From contig NC_133297.1 of NCBI RefSeq assembly GCF_005239225.2, positions 23,225,882-23,289,881 of the forward strand: a stretch of DNA of 64,000 bases, in the 5' to 3' direction. Source of the stretch: Populus alba (lineage: Eukaryota; Streptophyta; Magnoliopsida; Malpighiales; Salicaceae). Below the pieces are notes generated by a model that ran no database searches, was not told the DNA's origin, and worked only from the letters and a program-made list of their open reading frames with translations. Both the position numbers and the translations under genes were made by a program. The number at the start of each line of letters is the position of its first letter. Position 1 is the stretch's first letter. This document shows positions 1-10,334 of the stretch, piece by piece.

Positions 1-727
1 AAGCATTACGGTGTGGCTCGGAGCTGAGTATTAATGACATGATGGAGATCTTAGCAGGGGTCTTCTTCAACTGATCCACTATACTGTACTCACTATGCTT
101 CATCAGTTTCAAGAACTCATTTGTTTCTTCCTCAGTCACAGGTTTATTCACCTCAAACTCTTTATCGAGGTCCAGCACCTCCTTGCCTTTAGCCTTTCTT
201 TGTCTTTCTAGTTCTTCAGGTGTGAAACAACGACCACTCCGAGTTAGCCCACTTATCTCCGTTTGGAACAGCGGCAGAGGAGCTTCAATATTCGAGGTAT
301 AACCATAATCTCCAGGCATCGCTCCATAGTCTACTTTGCTTGCATATGAGGGCCTAGTTAATACCAGTTTTGAGCGACCATTAGCTGTTGATTGGATTCT
401 ACATTTCTCTATCATCTCTACCTCTTCATTGTCACTTACGTCCTCAATCCTCAACTCTCCTAGAGTTAACATTCTTGCAACTCTTTGATGAAATTCAATG
501 CATTCATCAATGTGATGCCCTTCCTTTTTATGGAAAGGGCAAAAGTTACTTTCCCCTGTGCAGTACTCAGTTGTTTCTTCTAAATGTCCAGACTGTACCA
601 ACATCAAGTATAGCTTGGCCATAGTCACTTTCAACACCCTCTTTTTGCTACCAATCTCCATGGTATTCACTCCTCCCCTACCATCAACATGTTTAGGTAA
701 AGGGTTTGAATTCTGATTAGGCGAATC
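1..727 (-). pseudogene. gag: gag C-terminal part leading towards protease (partial)
   Basis: The frame of the upstream gag piece continues after one TAG (728-730) and stays open to the window edge. It starts with DSPNQNSNPLPKH and contains CPFHKKEGHHIDEC, a Cys/His cluster like those seen in gag/pro junction regions of Tat elements, followed by an acidic linker. The last residues visible (SIMSLILSSEPHRNA) resemble the stretch just before the aspartic protease in this lineage, so the protease active site is expected just outside the window. The TAG most likely replaces a Glu codon, judging from related elements; that is inference. No host function is implied. Confidence 0.65.
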
Positions 728-2083
728 CTAAAAAGTGACCCATCCCACCTTGATCAGTTGCAACACCTTTCTTTTAAAAGCAAAGCAAGACTCAATGCTA
801 TGGCCTGCGTGACCAGCATGGTATTCACAAGTCACCTCGGGGTTGTACCAGGTAGGGAAAGGTGGCTGCATAGGTGGTATGGGTAGAGGAGCTATCTGCC
901 CAATACTCAACAGCTTGGCATACAAGTCTTTTAAGGTTATTGGTAAAGGAGGTAGTTGTTCTTCTGATGGTTGCTTATCCTTTCTTTGGTAATTGTGGTG
1001 GTTATTTGCTGGGAATTTTACTTGATTGGGCTGGTTTGGAGTGGGGGGTTTGGAAAAGTTAATACTAGTGACTCTAGGGGTAGGTATTTGATAGTTTTTG
1101 CTTCTCCTTTCTAGGTTGTTCACCTCAATTTCTTTCTTCCTTCCAATGAAACCTTTCTTCTCTAGAGGTTCTGCAATTCTCCCACTCCGGATCCCTTGTT
1201 CAATCCTCTTGGCGATCCGCACGACATCATAGAAATGTTGTGCTGAACTACCCATAAGGTGTTCATAGTATGGAGCCCTGAAAGTATTGGCAAACAAAGT
1301 CACCATTTCTGTCTCTATCAGCGGAGGTTGCACATTGATAGCTTGGTCACGCCACCTTTGAGCATAAGCCCTTACGGACTCTTGAGTTCCTTTCTCCATG
1401 CTAATCAAACTGGTCCTATCAGGAGCAATCTCTAGATTGAACTTGTATTGTTTTAAGAAAGCGTCTGCCAAGTCTGTCCATTTCCTGATCCTAATATTGT
1501 CTAACCTCATATATCAACTGAGGGCTGATCCGGTCAGGCTATCCTGGAAGAAGTAAATTAACATTTTATCATCGTGGATAACCTCTGCCATTTTGTTATA
1601 GTAGGAGCGGAGATGGGTCTTCGGGCATTCCATCCCAGTATACTTAACAAACTCCGGCACTCTGAACTTCTTTGGGATCACAATGTTAGGCACTAAACAC
1701 ACTTCAGCGGCCCTAATTGGGTCAAACAAATCATTTCCTTCAATTGCCCTTAGCCTCTCTTCTAGGGCAGTCCACTTATCATCTCCTTCATAATTAGAGA
1801 ATTTAAAGTCATGTGCATCTTCTTTTGTTAAATCCATTATAATAGGGATTTGGATGGGCCGAGCAGGACTCTGCTTAGTTGGTGTATTTGCCCCTATGTT
1901 TATAGGTGCGACAGGAATTTGAGCTGCTGCTGGTGCTTCATTAGGTTGAGTAGACGTTCCCTCTCCATCTCTGGCTCTCAATATCTGCTCTAACATACGG
2001 GTTAGGTGCGCCACATCATTCCGAACTCCTTCAAGTTCTTTTTGGTACTGAGCTTTTGGTTGTGACCTTCCTTCGTTTTCCAT
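728..2083 (-). pseudogene. gag: Ty3-gypsy gag polyprotein, interrupted
   Basis: The start is MENEGRSQPK at 2083. The first 189 residues include a short coiled-coil-like N-terminus, a Pro/Ala-rich linker and the beginning of the capsid-like retrotrans_gag domain (LRSYYNKMAEVIHDDKMLIYFF). A TGA at 1514-1516 interrupts it. The same frame continues with YMRLDNIRIRKWTDLADAFLKQY, which completes the domain, then a basic region and a Cys/His box (CEYHAGHAGHSIESC) near the end. Related gags have Trp where the TGA lies, so a single TGG-to-TGA transition explains the break. A second stop (TAG 728-730) follows. The protein would form the particle of the element. Confidence 0.8.
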
Positions 2084-2421
2084 TCTTGTTCTTTGCCTAG
2101 TGTAGTGGACTTTGGAAGGGGGACCTATGTTTCACGATCTGGAATGCATATGATAAATTAAAAACAAAAGATACGTGATGAGAATGTGATGCATATGTAA
2201 TGTGTATATATGCATATTTTACGAGCTGATTCATGACTTTCGTAACCTTTAAGCAAAATTTCTGAGTTGACCCGATTACCATAAAGGAGGGTTTGCCAAG
2301 TTCTTATCATAGTGGCTTACCAAACCCATTAAGAAAGGAAATACGTCATGGACTTCTTATAAATAACAAAATTGCTCATACAAAACAATAATGGGAAAGA
2401 GAGTCCTATACATTGCTACCT
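2084..2421 (-). other. spacer between ORF1 and gag of the Ogre-like element
   Basis: No convincing reading frame on either strand over about 340 bases. It is AT-rich with runs such as GTATATATGCATAT. In Ogre/Tat elements a non-coding spacer between the extra ORF1 and gag is normal. I see no promoter or splice signal that I can defend. Confidence 0.5.
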
Positions 2422-3108
2422 CTAAAAAGCATTTCCTCTATTAGCTAAATCCCCAATAAAACAGGCCATGGCCCCCATGTATTCTCGATACTTTGAAGCA
2501 TCATTTCCAACTTGGGTGGCTTGTTGTTGCAACCTTTCTGCATAACGGGCTACTTGCTCAACATGTTTTGACATGTGTCTTATTTTGGCATGGAATACGG
2601 TGTTATCTTCGATTATTGCTTCGTTGCTGGCTCCTAAGGCTTCGTTGCTTCTTTCTAATACTCGCACCATACCCTCTGATTGTGCCAACTTATCTCTTGT
2701 TCTTTGTAGCTCTTCCTTTTCGATATCCAACTCTGTTATTTTGGAATTGATTTGAACTGCAAAGCTGTCCATGTAGTCTTGGCATTCTTGATGCTCTTGC
2801 TTAGCCTTACTCATCTCTTCTTCCATCTCGAAGTAGTGGCTTCTCAACTCCTTTAACTCTTCTTCTTGTACCTCGATCTCCGCTTGTAAAGCCCTCATCC
2901 TTCCTTTTGAAGACTCAGCTCTCTTCTGGTAATCTCTCATGTCAGACTCAGCGGCCATTCTCGCATTTCTTTCTTCCTCTAGTTGCACCATGTATTGAGC
3001 TCTAACCTTCCTTTCTTCTTCTATGTCGAGGTTGGCTAGACGATTCTTCTCCTTTTCAACTTCTATTTTCTTTAACAAAAGTTTCCTTCCCTTCTTTAAA
3101 GAATCCAT
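2422..3108 (-). pseudogene. ORF1 of Ogre-like element, C-terminal coiled-coil half
   Basis: This is the in-frame continuation of the upstream ORF1 piece after a single TAG (3112-3114). The 228 residues are almost wholly charged heptad-like sequence rich in Glu, Lys, Arg and Gln (for example EEERKVRAQYMVQLEEERNA), so a long coiled coil is predicted, ending in a short tail YMGAMACFIGDLANRGNAF. Such myosin-like tails follow the DUF7745 domain in many plant proteins annotated from Tat elements. Function unknown; a structural or oligomerising role is a guess. The Met at 3108 need not be a true start: the frame is continuous with the upstream half apart from the one stop. Confidence 0.7.
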
Positions 3109-3111
3109 CGT

Positions 3112-4734
3112 CTACTTATCAACATTCACGCCTTTTGTTGCCCTCTTAATCTTAGCCAATTCTTTTTCTGCTATCCCATTCTTCTTGACCAACTCATCAT
3201 AATCAGCTATTCGATTCCTTAACTCAGCCTGGACCCCCGTTGTTATGTCTTTAGCTACCTCAGCCCTTTTCTGCCATTCCTTTAGAGACATTAGTTGCTT
3301 CTCTTGTTTTTCTAACTGCTGATTCAAGAAAACCCTCATCGTATTTTCCTCCTCTAGCTGGTTCTCTAACAGTTGTTGTCGCCCCTTACTTTTGCTGAGT
3401 TCTATTACACACTGATCTAGCTGCTTTCTTAGATCTTCCTCATCATCCTTTCTTTTCCATTTCTGTGTTTCTATTGCTGCCTCTGACTGTTCTTGTGTAG
3501 AGAGACCCTTTACTTCAGAAAAATCCTCATTCCTCCAAACTGTATAATTATGGCTGAATGAGGTTTCAAAATTGCTTCCTTCTTCTCTTTTCACCTTCAC
3601 GGGTCTTTCCCAATCCTGTCGGATAAGCTCCATTTCTTCGATGAACGGTTGGTGCTTGAATAACCCAATGAAATCAGCTAAACCCAAGGTTCTTGGTGTA
3701 TATTGCATTCCGCCTAACTGTCTTGTTACAAGGGATGGCGCATAGCTGATGTAACCGGTTACACCAATCAAAGGCACCCATATCTTGCTTCCACAGCTCA
3801 TTGTGCAAATAGCGTTGTTCATCCACGGCGCTTTCCACTTGAAGTTGCTCCTTGGCAATGCTGCATACTTATCTCTCCATGTCTTCTCATCCCAATTCTT
3901 CCAAGTCTCATCTATGGTAATCTTTAACGGTCGCAAGTCAAACCACCAAAAGTTGTTGAAGATGTCTCTTGGTGCTTCTATATGACTGATTATCCATAGG
4001 TACAACATAGGGATGCAGCATCTCATAGCTCCTTTTCCATGTGTTCGGAAGTGATTGAGAGATAACATGGTTTCCCTCAAGATGGCTGAGGAAGGATTGA
4101 TTCGGTCATGCTCATATTCAACGAAGACACTTGCTGCTTCTAAACTGATGACCCCGGTTTCAGAAGGGAACAACACTAGTCCAAAAATGGCGAAGGCCAC
4201 CAACCTATATCGTTCGTCTCCCAACTTGCCTTCTTCGGCATTTTTCTTCATTCGGGCTTCAATGACCTTCCATTTAAAACCCCCTTCGGCGACTCTACAC
4301 TGGCTGATCTTTCCTAAACCTAATAAACTGACTACTTCCGAAGCTGTGTCTTCAAATCTGCGTCGGTGGTAGATTATGTGGTTGGCATTTGGAAAATCCA
4401 GAATTCTCTCATATTCTTCCAAGGTGGGTGCCATATCGATGTTTCCAAAGGTAAAACACCGATAACTAGGATCCCAAAAATTCAGAAGGGCTTTGATCGC
4501 TGCTGCTTGTATAGGCAACCTCATTATTTGTGCAATTCTCCCATATCGCCTTTCAAACAACGTCTCGTCAACATATTCCATGACAAGCAATAACTTTCCT
4601 AAGTCGTTTACCATGTGATTTACCTTGGTAATGCATGGTAACCCACTAGCATCGATTCTTGGGCATTTTCCTTCGGCAATCTGAGCCAACTCAGACTCTT
4701 GTCCATATTCTTGGAAAGAGAGGTACTTAGTCAT
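3112..4734 (-). pseudogene. ORF1 of Ogre-like element: DUF7745 domain protein plus coiled coil
   Basis: 540 codons from MTKYLSFQEY to NVDK then TAG. Residues about 40-350 carry the plant DUF7745-type domain: FERRYGRIAQIMRLPI, then FWDPSYRCFTFGNIDMAPTLEEYERIL, then RLVAFAIFGLVLFPSETGVI, and a conserved block around MLYLWIISHIE. From about residue 430 it turns into a coiled coil (QLDQCVIELSKSKGRQQLLENQLEEE, broken here for length). This family is found upstream of gag in Tat/Ogre elements; biochemical role unknown. Apart from the terminal TAG the frame is clean over 1.6 kb, which suggests either a young element or past selection. Confidence 0.75.
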
Positions 4735-5210
4735 GATTTCAGCTCAAAACCTGAGTTGATAAATTTAACAATTTATCGTGATGCAAATGAAAATAAAATT
4801 CATAACCTAAAGACAAGCTCTATTTATTAAGTGAGAGTGGGTAGTTTTTCTATCTGGTCTCGAAGGGTCTCATATCTGCCCAGTGACGTTCTTCGTAAAG
4901 AAGTATGGGGGCGTTGCAAGGAACAGTTAAGACATGTATGCCCACCATTACCAAGCAGGCACTCAGATATGAGTTGGGTGTTTCACGCATTTAAACCCTG
5001 ACCAATAGTCCTAGGGTAAATCGCTAATTCCCCACTTAACTTAAAGCTTGTGTGTGCTTTTCAAAATTAAGGCAAGTGATGCATGAGACAATTGTATACA
5101 ATGTATAAATAATATGTGTAAAATAAAAAACAAATATGAAAATAAACGGAAAGGCATATTAACAATAAACACACAAACAAACCAGACGAAAACAAAGCTT
5201 AGTCTACAAG
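4735..5210 (-). other. 5' leader of the Ogre-like element
   Basis: The stretch between the primer binding site and the ORF1 start, about 475 bases. No long frame on the minus strand. It fits the untranslated leader, which would also hold the packaging signal. No distinct motif recognised. Confidence 0.5.
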
Positions 5211-5228
5211 TCCCTAGTGGAGTCGCCA
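5211..5228 (-). promoter_or_regulatory. primer binding site (tRNA-Arg type)
   Basis: The minus strand reads TGGCGACTCCACTAGGGA, starting three bases after the LTR end (…GGTGCGACA). A TGGCGACTCC-type site is typical of Ogre-lineage elements, which are reported to use tRNA-Arg. The match to a specific tRNA was not tested. Confidence 0.65.
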
Positions 5229-6453
5229 TTCTGTCGCACCCCAAAAAAAATCGGCGCGCGGCATCGGCTGGCGAATTTTTATTTTATTTTATTTTTGGTT
5301 CTTTGGAGTCACCACCTAGTATTTTGATCACTAGGAACCCTAACTGGTCTCAAAGATCGGGTACGGAGACTGGTTGCGTAAAGTGAAGGTATTAGCACCC
5401 CAAATACGCCCTACCTAAGGTAAGCTGCATTGTTTTATTGTCTGATGAAAACTAAAGTGTTATTGTACTTCTATTCGTTGGTCTGTCTATGGTTCAAGAA
5501 AAATCCTTCTCGGTAAGAAAGTCTTTTATCTTATCGGGTAAAATCCTAACCATTCTAACGTCTATACCAAACTTTATTAATAATATTTAGGAATACGTTT
5601 TACGCATAAATTCGTAATCCCAAATACTAAAAGAAAACAAAAAGATTTTTTTAGAATTTTTGAAATATTGGCCTAGTTCTCATGGCTTGAATAAACTGGT
5701 TATTAAAGCCAGAATGCATGTTAATACATATATTGTTTTGAAAATTTTCTTTGTTGTGTGAAAATATGATGTTATGATATTTATATATTTATAATGGAGA
5801 GACTATGCCGTATTTTAAAACAAAAAAAAAATTTGGAAAATATTATTTTTTTATGCTTTGACGAAAATCGGGTATTTTAATACTGAGCTTGTATCCTTAT
5901 GGTATAAAAATACAAACCAATATTAATTCACTTAGCTAAAAATATGCAGAAAAATCAACAATATTTTTAGGGACTTTTTAGAATTTTTTTTAAAGCAGAA
6001 ACATTTTTTATTCTGAAAAATCTTTGATGTTTTGACAAAAACCGGGTATTTTTTTTAACACTGGTTTTGTATCTTTACAGTATAAAAATACAAAACAAGA
6101 AAAAATGTGCAGGGGGGGAGAAGCATACCTGGCGCGGCGGAGATGGTGGCTTGATGGCGGTGCTGTTGTGGAGGCGGTGGCGGCGTCCTAGCTCACGGCG
6201 GCTCCTCATGGCGATTTCCAAAGCAAATCCGGCAACGTCCTCCCGGTTTGCTTTCTATACTTTTGTTTTCTAAATTTCCTCCTGGTTTCAAACTTTCACT
6301 CTTCTCTTGTTTTTTTTTTAGTTTTCGTTGGCTCTCTCTCTTCGGGTGGGTGTTTCTCTCTCTTCCTCTCTCTCTTCGGTTTTCTCTTAGCTTTCTTCGG
6401 TTTTCTCTTCTGTTCTCTTTTTTTCGTCCCCATCGGTGTGCTGGGTCGGGCGT

Positions 6454-6461
6454 TATTTATA
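6454..6461 (-). promoter_or_regulatory. TATA box of the Ogre-like LTR
   Basis: The minus strand reads CTATAAATAAC inside the LTR, with a GC-rich stretch downstream. The position fits the U3/R boundary. Transcription start not determined. Confidence 0.5.
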
Positions 6462-6694
6462 GAACCCGTGGGAGTGGCTTCAACGTGGAGCCCAGGAGCG
6501 GGTCGAGGAGCAGCTGTCCAGGCAGGCCTCCCTCGGCTTCGGCGACGCGGCGGGTGGTCGGCCATGGTCTTCTGTCGGTGGCTCACCGGCATGGGGCCTC
6601 GGTCGGTGGCAAGAGGGACCTGCAGAGAAATAAAAAAAATGCAAACTTTTCCTTCTTCCCCGCTGTAATGTTCGGGGGGAAGAAGAAAGTGAAC

Positions 6695-6780
6695 AGTGCC
6701 GTTCAAAACGGCACCGTTTGGTCTCTTTTTTTTTTTTTATGCATGAAACGGCGTCGTTTTGGATAAAACGCGCCGTTTCA
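6695..6780. promoter_or_regulatory. three palindromic AAACGGCGCCGTTT-like motifs upstream of the TATA box
   Basis: Within about 80 bases the plus strand has AACGGCACCGTTT, AAACGGCGTCGTTT and AAACGCGCCGTTT, each nearly self-complementary and separated by T- or A-rich spacers. They lie about 240-320 bases upstream of the TATA box on the minus strand, in U3. This could be a repeated binding site for a dimeric factor; no factor is identified. Confidence 0.4.
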
Positions 6781-9700
6781 TTTTAAAATAAGGGCGCTAG
6801 AAACTTTGTTTTGAATCAGTCCCTAATTTGTCATTTGTTCTATTAAGTCCTTCAATCGAGTCCTTCAATCAAGAATAAAATTCAATTGCGTCCCTGCCAA
6901 ATTCGGTCCCTACCCCTATAGTTGGCCGCGTTTTTCACTTTGGTCCTTGGCCTCTGATTTTCACAATTAAGCCCCTAATTGATCAATAAACTTCCAATTT
7001 CTTCAATTAAGCCCCTGAAACAATTCCAAACAGCCCCCTCTATCTTTGCGCCTTCTCCAAATTGGTCCCTGGTTTCGGATTTTCACAATTAAGTCCCTAA
7101 TTGGCCATTAAACTTCAATATTTATGCAATTAAGCCCCTGATTTGACCCAATAAATTCCTAAAAAATATATTTTGGCCCCAGAACTTAAAATTTCTTCAA
7201 ATTAAAGCCCAAATTGACTTAAAAATCAATTTTTCTTGCAATCAAATCTTCTATAAATTCATATAAAAATCCAATTAAGTCCATAAACATCCAAATTTGG
7301 GCTTTTCTCCTCAAAATTCAAATTTTGCTTCACAACAGGGCTTTCATCCTTCAAGAATATACTGTCAAAAATTCAATCCTTGTATTTTTAAATTCCTTGA
7401 CCAATTTTCTGACTGTTTCCTGAGCGCTTCTGTCTCCTGTTATTTTTTCTAACCTCTTTTGGCTATTTATTTTATTTTTCATGGGGACCCAAAAATGGGT
7501 TACAACAAGAGTGATCTTTTTTCTCTCCATGTTGGTTGGTAATCTGTCTTTGCTTTGGGTGTGCTGGGTATTTTTCTCTGGTCCCCTCTGTCATTCAGTG
7601 TTAATGGCTTGGTCGGTGGCTTTCTTACTAGATGAGTAGTTGATAGTGGTGGTTTCTTAGCTTGAGCTGTTTTCCCTTTGTGTTCTTCGTGGTTTTGCAT
7701 GTGTTTTTACGTCACCCATCTTGGATTTCTTTTGGTTCTTGGTCTTTCTGCTTTGCCTTTAATGGGGTTGCATGTGATTTTACGTATGCATTTATTTCGA
7801 CTGGGAGTATGCTTCTCGGGTTGGCTGCTTTCTTTCGCAAATCTGGTGGGCCCTATTTTCTAAAGTTCTTTTTGTCTCAAATCCCCGTATCCTTAAGCAG
7901 TATTCAAATCTTCTAGGCTTTGATGAGGCAGAGTTTGATCGGTGTAGGGTTGTGTTTTTCTTTTACCCTAAAAAGTGTGTTCTGGTGGCAACCTATTCAG
8001 ATGACGACCATTTAGCTGATGCTCATTCTACCCTAGAGGACGCCTTTGGCGGTGGTTCGTCCAAGACCCCTACCTTCTCCATGGATTCTACCATTGTTTG
8101 CATCAATGGGATCTTTTCTTCACCTGGTATTAGTGCTTCATCTATCTCTGCCAACATAGGTATATTCTCTGAATCTGTTGTCGAGATATTGTGGTACTGG
8201 GTTTCTGGATCTGGAAGTGGTAGGAGTTGTCCTACCCCTCACTCTTGCTTTTTGGCGTTGTTTATTTGAGGGGCTACCAATGCCCTAACGCATCATGAGG
8301 TGGTTTCCCTCATGATTTGTATGTTGTTATGTTATTAAGGCTAGTTTCTTGCGATGCTGGTCTTCTTTGTTTGTTTTGTTGATATGTTTAGTTTATGTAT
8401 ATTAATATTTTGCCGTGTTTTGTTGAGATCCTGGATAAGTTGGGTTTGTGTAGCTATCAAGTGTTGTGGCTACTTTTGTCTGCAGTGTTTTTCCCTACCT
8501 AGCTTAGCTCTGGAAATTTTGGTTTGTTTAGTTGAGGCTTGCTATGGTTGTGTTCGCCTTGTTGTCCTGGGTCTGTTGCTGTCTCTAGATGCATGTCCCT
8601 GTTAGATATGTTGTTGGTAGCTACTATTGATCCTTTTAGTTTGCTAGAGTTGTTTGTGGTCCTTGGCTTCCTTCTCTAGCATGTTGCTTCTGGCTTTATG
8701 CTAGTTTGGTTTGTGTACTATTGAAGGCTCTTACTTAGGGTTCCTCTAGCTGTCCATGTATGGTCTTAGTGTCCCCGGATTGGGTCTTGTTTTCTACTCA
8801 TTCCTGCTGTGTGGAGGTGGTTGTTGGTGTATTGTTATTGCTCCTTGGTCTGGTGATTGTCGTCCCTGCTACTTCAGGGACTCTCATCCCCTGCAGATTC
8901 CCCTGACCATGGAGTGCAGGTTGCAGCTGCCATTAGCCTGCCTCTACATCCATTTGCTAGAGCGGTCCTTAGCACCTTTATATTGTTTCATTTGCTACTT
9001 CATCTTCTGTTGGAGTGGGCTTGTTTTGGTTATCCTTCACTATGTTCAAGTGGAGGTTGTCTTTGGGTCTATGCTAACTCTGCTTCTCTTTAGATAGCTA
9101 TTATGGATCCCAACCATCTGTTTGGGCTACTACTGTAGTGTTCTCTTTTGCTTGTTCTGCTATGATGTTGTTTGGTTCATAGAGGGAAGTTGAGGGGATC
9201 TTTCCTCATGGTTGTTCACTTCTTAGCGAAGAGTGCTTGATGGAGCTTGTCCTAGTAGAGATCTAGTCAATGCTGCAAAGTTGGTTGGTTTGCTGGAGTT
9301 GTGTGCTGCTAGCTCTATACTCTAGTAATTGTGTGATGGCTTTCTTATCGTTGGTGCAGGTTCATGGATGCTTGGCTCCTTGCGAAGCAACATTGTTGTT
9401 TGTTGTATGGGATGGCCTCTAATGGCGTCCCTATCATTGATGTTGGCATGGTGCTCTGGTCTATCCACTAAGAGCTATGTTTGCTCTGGATGGCTCCCTT
9501 TTTAAGGGTTGCCTCTGTCTGCTGCTATACTGCTGCTTTGTTGGGGTTTTGTCTGTAAGAGTGAGGTTCTCTCCCCAAAGTACGGACTGTAAGCCCTCTT
9601 GTTCCATATTGGTTATTTTGCAGGTCTGTTTTGGCTACCCTTAGGTTCCTTTCTTGGGCTCTCGTGGAGATTGCTCCCATCTATTTCTCTCTAGATAGCT

Positions 9701-10334
9701 ACTATGAATCTCAACAGTTTAGGTAAGGGTCTCTCCCCAAATGCTTGGGCTACTGATGTAGTGTTCTCTGTTGTTGCTCTACTAGAATGTTGTTTTTGCT
9801 CACTTCTAAGTGGAGAGTGCTGGATGGAGTCTGTCCTAGTAGTGACCTAGTCAACGTTGTGGTGCAGGTTTGGTCTATTGGAGATGATGTACGAATGGCT
9901 CACTACTCGTGTTTCTTGGTAAAGGGATCCGTTTGGGTGAGGCTTTCTCCCCAAATAGTTTGTCCCCTTGCCTATTGCTATATTGGAACAGTTGTTTTGC
10001 TTTTATTGATGGGTTTATCTTGAGTCTTTTAAGGCCAACCTAGTGGATCTCTACTAGGTGGGTTAATTTTGCAACTTGGTTTCTGCTCTGTAAGGTATCT
10101 TTTGTTATGTTTCTTAGCTATTTAAGGAAGGCTATGTTTTCCTTGATGCTGATTGCATTTTAGTGGAGGGATGCTCAATGGAGCTTGTCTTGTGGTCTCT
10201 TGGGCTTTATGTTCCTCATGCTTGGTATGCTAGAGTTGCATGGTTTGTTCCTGCCCTACTCTACTGGTTTGTTGTGGTCTGCTGCAGCTTGTGAATCTGT
10301 TATTGGAGGGCCCCTAGGGGTTATCCTTAGTTTT

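Larger units (their letters stand above)
1..7507 (-). mobile_element. Ogre/Tat-type Ty3-gypsy retrotransposon, 5' part, cut by window edge
   Basis: Reading from right to left, the minus strand shows an LTR (5232-7507), a primer binding site (5211-5228), a leader (4735-5210), an extra ORF upstream of gag (2422-4734), a spacer (2084-2421) and gag, which runs off the left edge. An additional ORF1 before gag, long LTRs and a tRNA-Arg-type primer site are known traits of the Ogre/TatII lineage. Protease, RT, RNase H and integrase should lie beyond position 1 if present. The element is defective: ORF1 carries one nonsense codon and gag two. The right flank (from 7508) is LINE-like sequence, so the element seems to have inserted into LINE debris; the TSD cannot be tested because the other end is outside the window. 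Confidence 0.8.
5232..7507 (-). repeat. 5' LTR of the Ogre-like element (about 2.3 kb)
   Basis: The plus strand starts TGTCGCACCCC at 5232, next to the PBS, and ends …GGGTTACAACA at 7507, giving TG…CA ends on the minus strand (TGTTGTAACCC … GGGGTGCGACA). The partner LTR is outside the window, so the right edge is inferred from the terminal TGT…ACA and the change of sequence character. It contains a TATA box (6454-6461), three degenerate palindromes (6700-6780) and a U3 part (6800-7300) with recurring AATTAAGCCCCTAATTG-like phrases. Confidence 0.65.

Noticed and set aside
5041..5386. Small frames next to the Ogre-like PBS
   Set aside because: They cross the LTR/PBS boundary and have no recognisable features.
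6248..6766. Frames of 70-170 codons, one Arg/Lys-rich, in the Ogre-like LTR
   Set aside because: They overlap the promoter area of an LTR on both strands and consist of low-complexity sequence; no homology recognised.
7660..9100. Possible membrane proteins (long hydrophobic frames rich in Phe, Leu, Cys)
   Set aside because: The frames come from T/G-rich LINE 3' sequence; no conserved domain, and the same composition gives similar frames throughout these regions.
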